DNA of 64,000 nt from Acidimicrobiaceae bacterium (GCA_009845995.1 VXYK01000004.1:1-64000); one strand, 5' to 3'; positions 17,207-26,156 are shown, counted from the stretch's first letter. Made by a program: numbers and translations. The notes: a model not told the origin generated them from the letters alone.

Positions 17207-17897
17207 AAAACCCACGGACACCAAGGCAATTGCCGTCCCCGAACAACCTGAGACAGCGAAGACCCCGAGAATCGACTCAACGGGCGAACTGCTGCTGCCC
17301 CTGATCGCGGCAGACTCCGGCCCGGCCCGTGAATGGGCCGACGCAGCGCAAACCGACCGGATGGCGCCTCCCCACGAACTGTCCGACGGAGACGCCCACC
17401 TCAACGTCACTCGAACCTTCTGTTTCGCCGACCTCAGCGGCTTCACGGCGTTCACCCGCGACAACGGCCCGCACGCCGCAGTGGGCCAACTCGGACAGTT
17501 CCGACGAATCGCGCGCAACGTGGCGGCCAAACGCGGTGTCCGTGTCGCCAAATGGCTCGGTGACGGGGTGATGCTCGTAGGCACAGAAGCACCTCCCACA
17601 ATCGCTCTGGGGGCGCATCTCGTTCACGCATTCTCCGACAGCGAGATCCAAGTTCGTGTCGGCATCGCAACCGGCATCGCCCTGTTGTTCGAGGGCGACG
17701 ACTACATTGGCGAACCGGTGAATCTCGCCGCCAAGCTGTGTGCCGCAGCCGAACCCGACGAGATCCTGGCGGTGGCTGAACTCGGAGATCTACCAGACTG
17801 GGTCATCAGCGAAGACAACGTGACCATCCGAATCAAGGGCGTGGGCGCGATCGGAGGAGTCCGCCGACTCCGAGTCAAACCCGCCAAATCACCATAG
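17202..17897 (+). CDS. Class III adenylate/guanylate cyclase
   Basis: A 231-residue cytoplasmic protein. The C-terminal two thirds is a class III cyclase catalytic domain: FCFADLSGFTAFT holds the first metal-binding Asp, VAKWLGDGVMLVG the substrate Lys and second metal Asp, and YIGEPVNLAAKL the transition-state Asn. The usual transition-state Arg is replaced by Lys in NLAAK, so activity may be altered. The first 70 residues have no recognisable sensor domain. The GTG start at 17202 lies within a TGTGAC repeat. If it makes cAMP, the Crp-family regulator at 49860 is a candidate receptor. Confidence 0.8.
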   Translation: MTKPTDTKAIAVPEQPETAKTPRIDSTGELLLPLIAADSGPAREWADAAQTDRMAPPHELSDGDAHLNVTRTFCFADLSGFTAFTRDNGPHAAVGQLGQFRRIARNVAAKRGVRVAKWLGDGVMLVGTEAPPTIALGAHLVHAFSDSEIQVRVGIATGIALLFEGDDYIGEPVNLAAKLCAAAEPDEILAVAELGDLPDWVISEDNVTIRIKGVGAIGGVRRLRVKPAKSP

Positions 17898-17901
17898 GAA
17901 C

Positions 17902-19410
17902 GTGAACAAGACCCGGACGCTGTCGGTTCTCGCCGGTCTGCTCATCGCAGCCGGACTCCCGCCCTGGGGATGGTGGCCGCTCACTATCGCGGGACTGGCG
18001 CTCTGGTTCCATGTTCTCAACCAGTTGACCCCGCACACCCGGTTCGGACGTTCGCTGCTTGTCGGTGTCGCCTGGTTCTTCCCGAGCACAGTGTGGATGG
18101 CGGACCTGACTCCGGTGGGCTGGCCCGTCGCCGCGGCCGCTTTCAGTGTGATGGTCGCCCTGGTCGGATGGATCACACCCAGTGACCGCGTATACAGGGG
18201 TGCGGTTTTCTGCGGCGCTCTCGCGTTGGCCGAATTGATCCGCTGGAACTGGCCTTTCGGCGGAGTTCCCATTTCCACGCTGCCAATGGCAGGCGTCAAC
18301 ACTCCTCTCGCCTCGTCAGTTCGACTCCTGGGGTCCCCCATCCTCGTCGTGTTGTTGGCGCTCGCGGCCGTGATTCTCGCCGACCTCGTCACACGCCGAA
18401 GAGCCAGTCTGGCTGCCGTGGGAATACTCGCGGCGCTGCCGCTCGCCGGATTGCTTCCGTGGGTCGCCACGACTGAGGGCGACACCGTCCGAGTCGCAGT
18501 CGTGCAGGGCGGCGGACCTCAGAACACGAGAGCCGACCTGTGCCAGAACCGACAAGTGTTCGAACGGCACATGGAGGCGAGCCAACTCATCAGCGAACCG
18601 GTGGATCTGGTGCTTTGGCCCGAAGACGTGGTGCATCCGGCTGCCGACGGCGCCACTTCAGACCGTTGCCCGGACCCGCTGTTGGGTCGCAGCGAAGCGA
18701 CAGACCGGATCGCCCGACTGGCCGACAGGCTAGATGCCGTGGTCGTCACCGGATGGTTCGAACCGAGTGCGGACGGCGACTCCAACCTGAACTATTCGCT
18801 CGTCACCGATTCGAGCGGAGTCACGGGCGATCGTTACGACAAGGTGCAGTTGGTGCCTTTCGGCGAGTTCGTACCGCTTCGCGGCTTCATTGAGCGATTC
18901 AGCAGCGAACTCCCGGCACGCGACGCGCGGGAGGGAACCGAACCCGCCGTGGTCGACAGCGAACTTGGACCGCTCGGCGTCTCGATCTCGTGGGAGGTGT
19001 TCTTCGACCACCGAGCCCGAGACGCGATCGGCAACGGCGGGTTGGTTCTGCTGAATCCCACGAACGGCTCGAGCTACTGGCTCACGATCGTGCAGAGCCA
19101 GCAGATCGCGTCGAGCCAGCTGCGGGCAATCGAGACGGACCGCTGGGTGCTGCAGGCTGCGCCAACCGGATTCTCCGCCATCATCGACCCGTCGGGCGAG
19201 GTCATTTCCCGCACCGGAGTCAGCGAACAACAGCGGCTGATCGAAACCATCAATCTCCGCGAGGGACGCACCCCCGCGGTCGTGCTCGGGGCCTGGCCGG
19301 TGCTCATCGCGTCACTGGGGATCGTGGCGTTCGCCCACCTGGATTCCCTCACTCAAGAGATCGCCAGGCGCTCCCGGGCCCGCAAACGAGCCCGCGCGCA
19401 GAACCGTTGA
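17902..19410 (+). CDS. lnt: Apolipoprotein N-acyltransferase homologue (active-site Cys replaced by Ser)
   Basis: A 502-residue protein with a membrane N-terminal half (about six helices, residues 5-190) and a nitrilase-fold C-terminal half, the architecture of Lnt, which adds the third acyl chain to lipoproteins. The catalytic Glu lies in LWPEDVV and the Lys in YDKVQLVPFGEFVP. At the position of the nucleophile, where Lnt has ICYE or ICWE, this protein has ISWE: Ser363, codon TCG at 18988-18990. It may use Ser, be inactive, or do another reaction. The start is four bases after the cyclase stop; GTG at 17902. Many lipoproteins in this window would be substrates. Confidence 0.85.
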   Translation: MNKTRTLSVLAGLLIAAGLPPWGWWPLTIAGLALWFHVLNQLTPHTRFGRSLLVGVAWFFPSTVWMADLTPVGWPVAAAAFSVMVALVGWITPSDRVYRGAVFCGALALAELIRWNWPFGGVPISTLPMAGVNTPLASSVRLLGSPILVVLLALAAVILADLVTRRRASLAAVGILAALPLAGLLPWVATTEGDTVRVAVVQGGGPQNTRADLCQNRQVFERHMEASQLISEPVDLVLWPEDVVHPAADGATSDRCPDPLLGRSEATDRIARLADRLDAVVVTGWFEPSADGDSNLNYSLVTDSSGVTGDRYDKVQLVPFGEFVPLRGFIERFSSELPARDAREGTEPAVVDSELGPLGVSISWEVFFDHRARDAIGNGGLVLLNPTNGSSYWLTIVQSQQIASSQLRAIETDRWVLQAAPTGFSAIIDPSGEVISRTGVSEQQRLIETINLREGRTPAVVLGAWPVLIASLGIVAFAHLDSLTQEIARRSRARKRARAQNR

Positions 19411-19414
19411 CCTA

Positions 19415-19432
19415 CCCGCCGATGGTGGCGGG
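19415..19432 (+). terminator. Hairpin after the lnt-like gene
   Basis: CCCGCC-GATGGT-GGCGGG forms a perfect 6-bp GC stem five bases after the stop at 19410. No T-run follows; terminator function is suggested by position only. Confidence 0.4.
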
Positions 19433-19513
19433 AGTCACGCGGGGTAGGGAAACGGCGAATCATTGGGCATTATTCAAGGTCCGATTGTTGCCTGCGGAAG
19501 CCAGTTTTCTCCT

Positions 19514-20788
19514 ATGCACAAGGCGCAGAACCCCCATGATCGCGCCCTCCGCATTGCACTGCTGACCTATCGCGGCAAGCCCCATGTGGGAGGACAAGGG
19601 GTCTATGTCCGACATTTGAGCAAAGCACTCGTCGACCTCGGGCATCACGTCGAGGTTCTTGGCGGTCCCCCCTATCCAATCCTCGACGAACGTGTGCCGC
19701 TCATCAAGCTGCCGAGCCTTGACATCTGGTCAGAACCGCACCCCATGCGCAAACCGCGGGTCTGGGAATGGAAGGACTGGACCGACGTCGCCGAGCACGC
19801 CTCGTTCGGCACCGGCAACTTCTCTGAACCCATGGCTTTCAGCCTTCGAGCATGGCGCCATCTGCGCCATCGCCGCCACGAATTCGACCTGATCCACGAC
19901 AACCAGACACTGGGCTGGGGCCTGCTCAAACTGCACCAGGAAGGCTGGCCGATCCTCGAAACGATCCACCACCCGATCACGGTCGACCGCAAACTCGAAC
20001 TCGAGCACGCCCGCACAGCATGGGAACGATTCGGCAAACGACGCTGGTACTCCTTCACCAAGATGCAGCGTCGAGTCGCCCGACGAATGCCTCGACTGAT
20101 GACCGTCTCCGAGTCCTCAAAGAGCGATATCAGCGCCGATTACGGAATCGATCCCGACCGACTTCATGTGGTGCCCGTGGGAGTCGACCCGGACCTGTTC
20201 CTGCCGGTCAGCGGGGTGGAACGCCGCGAAGGCCACTTGGTCACCACCGCATCAGCCGACGTGGCCATGAAGGGACTCAAGTTCCTCCTCGAAGCGGTGG
20301 CCAAGCTGCGCACCGAGCGCCACATCGAACTGACCATCATCGGAAAACGACGACCCGACAGCCATGCCAGCACCGTGATGACCCGCCTGGGCCTTGATGA
20401 CTGCGTAGAGTTCGTCTCCGATGTGGCTGACACGCGCATCGTCGAGCTTTACAGCGAAGCGGAGTTGGCCATCGTGCCCTCCCTCTATGAGGGCTTCTCT
20501 CTACCCGCCATCGAAGCGATGTCGTGCGGAGTTCCACTCGTTGCCACGACCGGAGGAGCACTCCCCGAAGTCGCCGGCACCCACAACGAAACCTGTTTCC
20601 TGACCGAGCCGGGCAACAGCGAAGCTCTGGCGTCAACCATTCGCGAGGCCCTCGACAACCCCGAACTGCGAGCACAGGTGGGGAGTCAAGGGCGGCAACG
20701 AGTCATCGACCAGTGGTCCTGGCGCCACACCGCGCAGCGCACCGTCGACCAATACCGGTCAGTGCTCGCGGAACAGGGCACTGTCTGA
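19514..20788 (+). CDS. Family 4 glycosyltransferase
   Basis: A 424-residue GT-B fold enzyme. The N-terminal acceptor domain starts LRIALLTYRGKPHVGGQGVYV with the glycine-rich loop; the C-terminal nucleotide-sugar domain has VPSLYEGFSLPAIEAMSCG (the EX7E-type motif) and VATTGGALPEVAG. It transfers a sugar from an activated donor to an unknown acceptor at the cytoplasmic membrane face. The ATG at 19514 immediately precedes the conserved strand; the frame is open 17 codons upstream. Its stop overlaps the start of the methyltransferase gene by one base (TGATG), which links it to the next two genes. Confidence 0.9.
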   Translation: MHKAQNPHDRALRIALLTYRGKPHVGGQGVYVRHLSKALVDLGHHVEVLGGPPYPILDERVPLIKLPSLDIWSEPHPMRKPRVWEWKDWTDVAEHASFGTGNFSEPMAFSLRAWRHLRHRRHEFDLIHDNQTLGWGLLKLHQEGWPILETIHHPITVDRKLELEHARTAWERFGKRRWYSFTKMQRRVARRMPRLMTVSESSKSDISADYGIDPDRLHVVPVGVDPDLFLPVSGVERREGHLVTTASADVAMKGLKFLLEAVAKLRTERHIELTIIGKRRPDSHASTVMTRLGLDDCVEFVSDVADTRIVELYSEAELAIVPSLYEGFSLPAIEAMSCGVPLVATTGGALPEVAGTHNETCFLTEPGNSEALASTIREALDNPELRAQVGSQGRQRVIDQWSWRHTAQRTVDQYRSVLAEQGTV

Positions 20789-21609
20789 TGCTCACCGTCG
20801 ACTACGACCGATTCGGCCTGCGCGCCGAAGACCGGCTGCTCGACCTCGGCTGTGGTTTCGGCCGTCACACCTATGAAGCACTGGTTCGCGGCGCAGACGT
20901 CGTCAGTTGCGACATGTCTCTGGCGGAACTCGAGTCCATCGGAAACACCGCGCCGCTGCTGATAGACGATGGGCTGTTCGACGCCGAACTCAGCCACACC
21001 TTGGTGCAGGGTGACGGAACCGCTCTGCCTTTCGCTGACGACAGTTTCGACAAGGTCATCGCTTCTGAAGTGCTCGAACACGTGGTCGACGACGATGCCG
21101 CCTTCAGCGAACTCCTCCGGGTTCTCAAACCTGGCGGGGTTTTGGCGGTCACGGTCCCGGCCTGGCTGCCGGAGAAGATCTGCTGGAAGATCAGCTCCGA
21201 CTATCACGCTCCCGCCGCTGTCGGCGGTCATGTTCGGATTTACACCGAGAAAGAAGTTCGCCAGAAATTGCGTGCTGCAGGCTTCAACCCTACGGTCTCT
21301 CACCGCACTCACGCCTTGCACTCCCCGTACTGGTGGCTTCGCTGTGCGGTCGGTGTCAACAACGAGATCGAGGACAATTTTTCTGTGCGGATCTACCACA
21401 AGCTGCTCGAATGGGACATCGTCAAGGCGCCTTGGTTGACGCGCACCGCCGAGAGGATCCTCAACCCGGTACTCGGCAAGAGTCTGGTGGTCTACGCCGA
21501 CGTTCCGGTAAACGCGGAGGTCTCCGACACTGCCGAGACACCAGCGGCCGGCGAAGAACTGCTCGTACATCATTCGTCTCCTACCCCAGAGGTTGTTCGT
21601 GCTACCTGA
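20788..21609 (+). CDS. Class I SAM-dependent methyltransferase
   Basis: A 273-residue protein. The N-terminal half is a Rossmann methyltransferase: LLDLGCGFGRHTYEAL (motif I), VVSCDMS (motif II), DDSFDKVIASEVLEHV (motif IV, with the EVLEH typical of UbiE/COQ5-like enzymes) and LLRVLKPGGVLAVTVP (post IV). The C-terminal 120 residues carry a helical region with conserved Trp and Tyr that could bind a bulky acceptor. It starts at 20788, overlapping the glycosyltransferase stop, and its end overlaps the next gene. The acceptor is presumably the product of the preceding glycosyltransferase. Confidence 0.88.
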   Translation: MLTVDYDRFGLRAEDRLLDLGCGFGRHTYEALVRGADVVSCDMSLAELESIGNTAPLLIDDGLFDAELSHTLVQGDGTALPFADDSFDKVIASEVLEHVVDDDAAFSELLRVLKPGGVLAVTVPAWLPEKICWKISSDYHAPAAVGGHVRIYTEKEVRQKLRAAGFNPTVSHRTHALHSPYWWLRCAVGVNNEIEDNFSVRIYHKLLEWDIVKAPWLTRTAERILNPVLGKSLVVYADVPVNAEVSDTAETPAAGEELLVHHSSPTPEVVRAT

Positions 21610-22684
21610 GATTCGCGGCGTTCTGTCCGCTGACGAGATCCGACAAACCGCCGACCACATCGCCGAGTGGCAGCTCGGCTCGGGAATGATCCCTTGGTTC
21701 CCAGGCGGCCATGCCGACCCATGGAACCACGTCGAAGCGGCAATGGCCCTTGTTGTGGGTGGTCGCCGAAGCGAAGCCGAGGCCGCCTACCAATGGCTGG
21801 TCGACAGCCAGCGGCCCGACGGTTCCTGGCATCAGTACTATCTGGAGCACGAGGTTGAGCAGGACAAGCTCGACGCCAATGTCATCGCCTACGTTGCCAC
21901 CGGGGTTTGGCATCACTATCTGCACTTCCGTGACCTCGGCTACCTGGAGACGATGTGGTCCGTCGTCGAAGATGCCATCGATTTTGTTCTCGACCTCCAG
22001 CAGCCGCGCGGCGAGATTCTCTGGGCACGCCACCCCGACGGGACACCATGGCCCTTCGCGTTGTTGACCGGCTCGTCCTCGATCGCCCACAGCCTTCGCT
22101 GTGCGGTCGCCATCGCCGAGGAACTCCGCCACGAACGCCCCGACTGGGAGCTGTCGGTGGCCCAGTTGGCCCATGCGATCCGCCACGAACGCGACAATGC
22201 GTTCTCGCCCAAACACCGCTGGGCCATGGACTGGTACTACCCGGTGCTTTCCGGGGTGATCAGCGGCGAGGCAGGGAGAGCTCACCTCGCTGAGAGGTTC
22301 AACACTTTCAATCTCGGCGACGAAGGCATCCGTTGTGTCAGCGATCGCCCTTGGGTCACGACCGCGGAGACCTGCGAGTGCGCCATCGCCCACCTCGGCG
22401 TCGGCGACTATGCCACGGCCATTCGCCTTTTCAGCGCCGCGCAGAAGCTTCGAGAACCGGACGGTCGCTACATCACCGGCATGGTTCATTCCGAACTCAC
22501 CATGTTCCCGCCCGGTGAGCGCTCCACCTACTCTGCGGCCGCCGTGTTGCTGGCCGCGGAGGCGATCGAAGGTTCGAGCCCCGCGTCGAAACTGTTCGCC
22601 GATCACGAATTCCTGTCACCGATCATCGACATCGATCCGGTGGACTCCGGCGTAACCAACCCGACCCGACCTGACCGGGGTTAA
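21599..22684 (+). CDS. Alpha/alpha-toroid protein, prenyltransferase-like
   Basis: A 361-residue protein of repeated helical pairs. Motifs such as WLVDSQRPDGSWHQYYL and YITGMVHSELTMFPPGERSTYSAAAVLLA resemble the QW-type and Gly-Trp repeats of squalene-cyclase and protein prenyltransferase folds, and it is often labelled prenyltransferase in actinobacterial genomes. No DXDD or DDXXD catalytic motif was seen, so cyclase or prenyl-transfer chemistry is not established. The GTG at 21599, with AGAGG upstream, is preferred over TTG at 21593; either way the start lies inside the preceding gene. It is the third member of the glycosyltransferase-methyltransferase set. Confidence 0.7.
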   Translation: MLPEIRGVLSADEIRQTADHIAEWQLGSGMIPWFPGGHADPWNHVEAAMALVVGGRRSEAEAAYQWLVDSQRPDGSWHQYYLEHEVEQDKLDANVIAYVATGVWHHYLHFRDLGYLETMWSVVEDAIDFVLDLQQPRGEILWARHPDGTPWPFALLTGSSSIAHSLRCAVAIAEELRHERPDWELSVAQLAHAIRHERDNAFSPKHRWAMDWYYPVLSGVISGEAGRAHLAERFNTFNLGDEGIRCVSDRPWVTTAETCECAIAHLGVGDYATAIRLFSAAQKLREPDGRYITGMVHSELTMFPPGERSTYSAAAVLLAAEAIEGSSPASKLFADHEFLSPIIDIDPVDSGVTNPTRPDRG

Positions 22685-23307
22685 TCGGGTCTCGTTCGGT
22701 GCATCACACGCAGCGAGCCAGTGGCACTGGACTCCTCGAAGGTGCCTGAATCCATCGCTCGGCAGTAGATATCGTATGGAGGTCGACCGCCGTCAGCCGG
22801 ATTCGGGAACACGTCGTGGATCAGCAGCGTGCCGCCGACAACAACGTGGGGCACCCAGGTCTCATAGTCGCGGTGTGCTGGTTCGTGACCGTGTCCGCCG
22901 TCGATGAAGAGCAGCGCGAGGGGGGTGGTCCACACCGACCCGACCGTTGGTGAGTCTCCCACCAGCGCCACCACCGTCGGTTCCAGGCCGGAATCATGGA
23001 TTGTGCGGCGGAAGGTTCCGAGGGTGTCGATCTTGTTGGTCTCGGGGTCTACCAGGTCCGGGTCATGGTGCTCCCAACCCGCCTGGTTCTCCTCAGACCC
23101 GCGGTGGTGGTCCAGAGCAAACAGGACACGACCGCGCTCGCTCGCTGCCGCACCGAGGTAGACCGCTGATTTGCCGCAGTAGCTGCCGACTTCAAGGAAC
23201 GGTCCGTCCGCGGCAACCGCCATGGCAGCCTCGTAGAGGGCCATGCCCTCGTCGGGGGGCATGAAACCGCGCGCAGCCAGCGCGTGCTCAAGCAGTTCCG
23301 GGTCCAC
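22681..23307 (-). CDS. Class I SAM-dependent methyltransferase (cephalosporin hydroxylase-like fold)
   Basis: A 208-residue protein with the motif FLEVGSYCGKSAVYLGAAA (SAM-binding loop), ALDHHRG (acidic residue after strand 2) and LLFIDGGHGHEPAHRDYETW. FIDGxHxxxxxxxD is the signature of methyltransferases that act on small sugars or rhamnosyl residues and similar substrates. Start GTG at 23307, immediately after the upstream GtrA-like stop (TGAGTG). It converges on the toroid gene, overlapping it by 4 nt. A second methyltransferase of the same class lies at 31998-32750. Confidence 0.85.
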   Translation of the reverse strand: MDPELLEHALAARGFMPPDEGMALYEAAMAVAADGPFLEVGSYCGKSAVYLGAAASERGRVLFALDHHRGSEENQAGWEHHDPDLVDPETNKIDTLGTFRRTIHDSGLEPTVVALVGDSPTVGSVWTTPLALLFIDGGHGHEPAHRDYETWVPHVVVGGTLLIHDVFPNPADGGRPPYDIYCRAMDSGTFEESSATGSLRVMHRTRPD

Positions 23308-23766
23308 TCAAAGGACCTCGACGACTGACTCGTCGCCGGCTTTGGGCCACAACAGACCATCCAGCACCAGGTATTTCGCCACCCAGACCACACCGTAAGC
23401 GACCACTGTGCTCAGCATCAGAACAGGTGTGTTGTCGGTGATCATCCCGAGCAGTGCGATGGTCCCAGTTGAAAGGGTGAGACCCACGAAAGCGATAATC
23501 CAGAACGGCAGGATCTCGGATTTCACGCTGTTGGCGCCCAGTTGCTGCCATACCCAGTAACGGCTCAGCAGATATGCGGGACCCGTGCTGACCATCCAAG
23601 CGGTCAGGTTGGCGATCGCCGGAGTCAGATCCAGCGCTTCGAGGGCATAAGCGAGGGTGCTGAGCCCCACCACCACGTTGACCGCCGAAACTGCGCAATA
23701 GCGAAGCGCCTTGCGCCAATGCTCGCGCACAGCTTCTGCGATCACCGCTTGGTTGATGACGGGCAT
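23308..23766 (-). CDS. GtrA-like membrane protein
   Basis: A 152-residue protein with four hydrophobic segments, the first beginning ALRYCAVSAVNVVVGLSTLAY and the last YLVLDGLLWP, matching GtrA-type proteins. These are thought to translocate lipid-linked sugars or assist glycosylation across the membrane. It is co-oriented with the methyltransferase (no gap). The ATG at 23766 is preferred because it begins just before the first charged segment; an ATG at 23787 is also possible and neither has a clear ribosome site. Its presence strengthens the view that the 19514-23766 genes modify a surface glycan. Confidence 0.78.
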   Translation of the reverse strand: MPVINQAVIAEAVREHWRKALRYCAVSAVNVVVGLSTLAYALEALDLTPAIANLTAWMVSTGPAYLLSRYWVWQQLGANSVKSEILPFWIIAFVGLTLSTGTIALLGMITDNTPVLMLSTVVAYGVVWVAKYLVLDGLLWPKAGDESVVEVL

Positions 23767-23840
23767 GGCTTTGCAGGATACTCGCATCGATTCGATCGCG
23801 TTCGCGCCGATATCTGTCGATATCCGAGCAAGATAGGGAC

Positions 23841-24716
23841 ATGCAGGATGACGTTGATGCACTTGTGCAGCTTCTTGATCTCGAAGTAATCGAGGTCAAT
23901 GTCTTTCGCGGGGTGTCGCCAGACGAGAACCGCCAGCGAATCTTCGGCGGTCAGGTCGCCGGGCAAGCGCTGGTCGCGGCGGCTCGTACGGTTGAGCCTG
24001 ATCGTGTCGTCCACTCGCTGCACGCATATTTTCTACGCCCTGGCGACCCGACCGTGCCGGTGCTGTACGAAGTCGATCGGATACGCGACGGCAGAAGCTT
24101 CACCACTCGACGGGTGGTGGCCATTCAGCACGGTCGAGCCATCTTCAACTTGCAGGCTTCGTTTCAGATCGTTGAACCAGGTCTGGAGTTCGCAAGTCCC
24201 ATGCCCGACGTGGTGCCTGCCGATTCCCTGCCCACACGAGCGGAGCGTTACCAAGCCCAGGGCATACCGGACCCGTTCGCCGGTGTCGGCCGCCCTGTCG
24301 ACATTCGCTATGTCACCGCCAGTCCCTTCCATCGCAACGAACCTCTTCCACCGGTGCAACAGGTCTGGTTTCGAGCTGATGGCCGCCTGCCCGACGATCA
24401 GGTGCTCCATACCTGTCTGTTGACATACGCGTCCGACATGACCCTGCTCGACACGACCCTGCTTCCTCACGGAACCAACTCCGAAGTCGGCGACATACAA
24501 CTGGCGAGCCTTGATCACGCCATGTGGTTCCACGGAGAGTTCCGAGCAGACGAATGGCTGCTGTACGACCAGTACACGCCGGCGTCAAATGGAGCGAGGG
24601 GGCTCGCCATTGGGCGAGTGTTCACCCATGACGGCCGTTTGATCGCCAACGTTGTGCAGGAAGGGCTTATCCGCCAGATATCTCGCCAGAGAACAACCAA
24701 GCGCTCAAGCAGCTAG
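23841..24716 (+). CDS. tesB: Acyl-CoA thioesterase II
   Basis: A 291-residue double hot-dog protein. The first domain has RIFGGQVAGQALVAAARTV, HSLHAYFLRPGD and YEVDRIRDGRSFTTRRVVAIQ, and the second has SDMTLLDTTLLPHG (the Asp-Thr-Gln type catalytic region) and SLDHAMWFHGEFRADEWLLY. These motifs match TesB, which cleaves medium and long acyl-CoAs. It is divergent from the GtrA-like gene with 75 nt between them. The ATG at 23841 begins just before the conserved first helix. Confidence 0.93.
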   Translation: MQDDVDALVQLLDLEVIEVNVFRGVSPDENRQRIFGGQVAGQALVAAARTVEPDRVVHSLHAYFLRPGDPTVPVLYEVDRIRDGRSFTTRRVVAIQHGRAIFNLQASFQIVEPGLEFASPMPDVVPADSLPTRAERYQAQGIPDPFAGVGRPVDIRYVTASPFHRNEPLPPVQQVWFRADGRLPDDQVLHTCLLTYASDMTLLDTTLLPHGTNSEVGDIQLASLDHAMWFHGEFRADEWLLYDQYTPASNGARGLAIGRVFTHDGRLIANVVQEGLIRQISRQRTTKRSSS

Positions 24717-24776
24717 AGAGCCGCGATAGAGCGCAAAGGCCTACGCTTCTAGCTGTGGCGCAACGGAGGTCGTGTC

Positions 24777-25205
24777 GTGGTTGAGATCTACGAAGCAACC
24801 GAGGTAACCGAGGAACTTGTTGAGGCGATGGGCCGCCTTGTGCCGCAACTCTCGAGATCCAACCCGCCGCCGTCGGCCGCGGCCTTGGGGGAGATCGTCG
24901 ACTCCGATGCCGCGACTCTGCTGATCGCCCGCGACCACAGCGGCATCGTCGGCACCCTCACTCTCGTGCTCTTTCGCATCCCGACCGGGATCCGGACCTG
25001 GATCGAGGATGTCATTGTCGACGAAGGCACCCGTGGCTCCGGTGTCGGACGCAGTCTGAACGAAGCAGCGATCGAACGCGCTCTCGCCGCCGGAGCCGTT
25101 TCTGTCGATCTGACCTCTCGACCTTCAAGGGAAGAAGCCAACCGCCTTTACCAGAGGATGGGATTCTCGAAGCGCGAAACCAACGTCTATCGTTTCAGCC
25201 CGTAG
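24777..25205 (+). CDS. GNAT-family N-acetyltransferase
   Basis: A 142-residue protein of the GCN5 superfamily. The acetyl-CoA binding motif is VDEGTRGSGVGRSLNEAAIERAL (R-G-S-G-V-G-R), the Q/RxxGxG/A loop, and the C-terminal region SREEANRLYQRMGFSKRETNVYRF is the standard YxRMGF element. The GTG start at 24777 is preceded by ACGGAGG. It transfers an acetyl group to an amine of unknown identity. The gene is followed by the PAC2 gene after 42 nt. Confidence 0.87.
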   Translation: MVEIYEATEVTEELVEAMGRLVPQLSRSNPPPSAAALGEIVDSDAATLLIARDHSGIVGTLTLVLFRIPTGIRTWIEDVIVDEGTRGSGVGRSLNEAAIERALAAGAVSVDLTSRPSREEANRLYQRMGFSKRETNVYRFSP

Positions 25206-25247
25206 CAGCGCGCCCATCAATAACTCAGATATCGCAATCTCTCAGAT

Positions 25248-26153
25248 ATGGTCTATGGCGTGGCGAGTTCCGCTAGTTCCCCTGCCCATATCAACTGGTT
25301 GACCAACCTTCCGAAACTCAGGTCACCGGTGCTGATCACAGCTTTCGAAGGCTGGAATGACGCAGGCGACGCTGCCTCGATTGCCGCACGTCACTTCGCC
25401 GACAGATGGAAGGGCACGGCCCTTGCCGAGATCGACGCCGAACACTTCTACGACTTCACGACGAGCCGTCCACTGGTACGGCTCGACCAAGAGCGTCGGC
25501 GCTCTTTGACCTCGCCAACCAACCTTTTCCGTTCCTGTGTCGTCCGCGACGGCGAACAGGACGTCGTGGTTTTGCTGGGACTCGAACCCCAATTGCGCTG
25601 GCGCACGTTCTGCAACCAGGTCATCGAAACGGCCCGGATGCTTGAGGTCAGCCAAGTCATCACCCTTGGAGCGCTGCTGGCCGACGTTCCCCACAGTCGC
25701 CCGGTCGAGGTCTACGGCGCGAGCGACGACGAGAAGATCCGAGCCAGGCTCGATCTGGCCCCGTCGAGCTACGAAGGGCCGACAGGGATCGTCGGCGTGC
25801 TCGCCACCCAGTGCCGTGAAGCAGGGCTGCCCACTGCTTCATTGTGGTCGGCGGTTCCGAGTTACGTTCCGGGAGCACCGTCTCCCAAAGCAGGACTCGC
25901 TCTGGTGCAACGGGTATCGGAGTTGCTCGGCACATCGGTGTTCGCAACCGATTTGGAAATCGCCGCAGCAACTTATGAACACCAGGTCAACGAACTGGTG
26001 GCCGAAGACGAAGAAACCGCCAGTTACGTCGCCGACCTTGAGGAGGCCTGGGACGGCAACGTTCCATTCGACACCGACGCTGACCCGGATCTAAGTGACG
26101 ACCCCGAGACTCTCCTAGCAGAAGTCGAACAGTTCCTACGCGACAACGACTGA
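25248..26153 (+). CDS. PAC2-family protein
   Basis: A 301-residue protein with the PAC2 core: LITAFEGWNDAGDAAS near the N-terminus, and VITLGALLADVPHSRPV and GPTGIVGVL in the middle. PAC2 proteins are the family of a eukaryotic proteasome assembly chaperone and are common in proteasome-bearing actinobacteria, but their bacterial function is not established. No proteasome genes are in this window. The acidic C-terminus (DTDADPDLSDDPETLL) may be a docking tail. ATG at 25248; GTG at 25260 is possible. Three bases separate it from the next gene. Confidence 0.85.
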   Translation: MVYGVASSASSPAHINWLTNLPKLRSPVLITAFEGWNDAGDAASIAARHFADRWKGTALAEIDAEHFYDFTTSRPLVRLDQERRRSLTSPTNLFRSCVVRDGEQDVVVLLGLEPQLRWRTFCNQVIETARMLEVSQVITLGALLADVPHSRPVEVYGASDDEKIRARLDLAPSSYEGPTGIVGVLATQCREAGLPTASLWSAVPSYVPGAPSPKAGLALVQRVSELLGTSVFATDLEIAAATYEHQVNELVAEDEETASYVADLEEAWDGNVPFDTDADPDLSDDPETLLAEVEQFLRDND

Positions 26154-26156
26154 CCC

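Noticed and set aside
19415..19432. Canonical rho-independent terminator
   Set aside because: The stem is good but no T-run follows; reported only as a hairpin.
21602..22606. Open frame of 334 codons on the minus strand
   Set aside because: It lies antisense to the toroid protein gene; composition is typical of a shadow frame.
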